In this document: positions 63,429 to 64,000 of the stretch, one piece after another | Layout of the letters: each line of letters begins with the position of its first letter | How positions within the stretch are numbered: position 1 is the stretch's first letter | From: Owenia fusiformis | Lineage: Eukaryota > Annelida > Polychaeta > Sabellida > Oweniidae | DNA length: 64,000 nt | Direction of reading: 5' to 3' | Assembly: GCA_903813345.2 (NCBI GenBank) | Contig: CAIIXF020000009.1 | Coordinates: 23,897,759-23,961,758, forward strand | Notes under the pieces: model-generated | Databases searched by the model: none | The model's input: only the letters and a program-made list of their open reading frames with translations | What the model was told of the DNA's origin: nothing | Translations under genes and position numbers: made by a program

Positions 63429-64000
63429 AGAGATGTCAAGTATTAACCGGTTAACCGGTTAACCGCCGATAATGCCTTGACCGGTCTGTGTTTTGGGCGG
63501 TTAGTTGACCGTGTATAATTCTGTTATTTCCCGCGCTTATTTTGCATGCTAATCCGTTTGGTTTTATGGTGTCAGTTTCACGTAAGCTACTCATACATGT
63601 CATAAGTTCCGTAACTCCTTACAAACATCCAATCAGCAACTTTAATCCCTGCCACATTGCTTTCCCGCGCTTACTTTGCATTTTAATCTGTTTGTTTTTC
63701 AAGCGTCAGTTTCGTGTGAGCTACTCATACATGCGATAGGTCCGATAATTCCTTACAATCATCCAATCAGCAACTTTAATCCCTGCCACATTGCTTTCCC
63801 GCGCTTACTTACATAGAATAGAGTAAAGCTTGACGAACGTAAAAAATAAACGCCGATATATCATTTTTCCATTTTTTTCAACTTTCAAGATCGAAGATGA
63901 AGATTTCATTTGAAATTATCAGTTCAAATTTCCCGCCGGTTAACCGACTTTAACCGGTAAAAACCCCCGGTTAACCGGTTAATGCTCAAGCGGTTAATTG
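63429..64000. mobile_element. hAT-like element with CCGGTTAACCGG-rich ends, running to the window edge
   Basis: Begins AGAGATGTCAAGTATTAACC, a hAT-style end, followed by GGTTAACCGGTTAACCG. The window ends with the inverse-type CGGTTAACCGGTTAATG. Inside are two to three direct repeats of about 133 bp starting near 63531 and 63664 (CCCGCGCTTACTTTGCAT, then CCAATCAGCAACTTTAATCC). No transposase ORF is visible. Confidence 0.65.

Overview
The window is nuclear DNA from an animal, most likely a marine invertebrate. The genes are intron-rich with GT-AG introns, the DNA is AT-rich, transposon remnants fill introns and gaps, and the protein families are metazoan (VWC2/brorin-like, Canopy, NACHT-WD40, MET-like receptor tyrosine kinase). 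I cannot fix the phylum from sequence alone. No rRNA, tRNA, CRISPR array or prokaryotic operon was seen.

Layout. (1) 219-5773, plus strand: a small secreted VWC-domain protein in two exons. (2) 5.8-14.4 kb: intergenic DNA holding small inverted-repeat transposons and a roughly 71-bp minisatellite at 11-12.1 kb. (3) 14412-19250, minus strand: a six-exon Canopy 3/4 co-chaperone gene with foldback elements in its introns. (4) 19.7-21.2 kb: degenerate tandem repeats and a hairpin. (5) 21277-44539, plus strand: a 23-exon NWD1-like STAND ATPase (DUF4062-like N terminus, NACHT, about 13 WD40 repeats) whose last residues form a CAAX box. (6) 46153-59586, plus strand: a 15-exon MET-like receptor tyrosine kinase. 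Its ectodomain is dominated by one 4.68-kb exon containing exactly ten 405-bp repeats of GCC2/GCC3-type cysteine modules, followed by plexin/MET-type IPT domains, one membrane span and an apparently complete kinase. (7) 59.6-64 kb: transposon-rich, with a 2.4-kb long-TIR foldback element and the start of a hAT-like element.

For the three large genes the exon phases close and the summed coding lengths are multiples of three (768, 5052 and 7056 nt), which supports the models. The exceptions are one uncertain acceptor in the NWD1-like gene and a locally broken frame in one IPT exon of the kinase gene.

How they may work together: Canopy acts in the ER on receptor folding, the VWC protein and the receptor kinase act at or outside the cell surface, and the NACHT-WD40 protein is cytosolic with a predicted lipid anchor. 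Beyond adjacency nothing links them in one pathway. The strongest candidates for something undescribed are the repeat-ectodomain MET-like kinase, the predicted prenylation of the NACHT-WD40 protein, and an intronic tandem array rich in nuclear-receptor half-sites.
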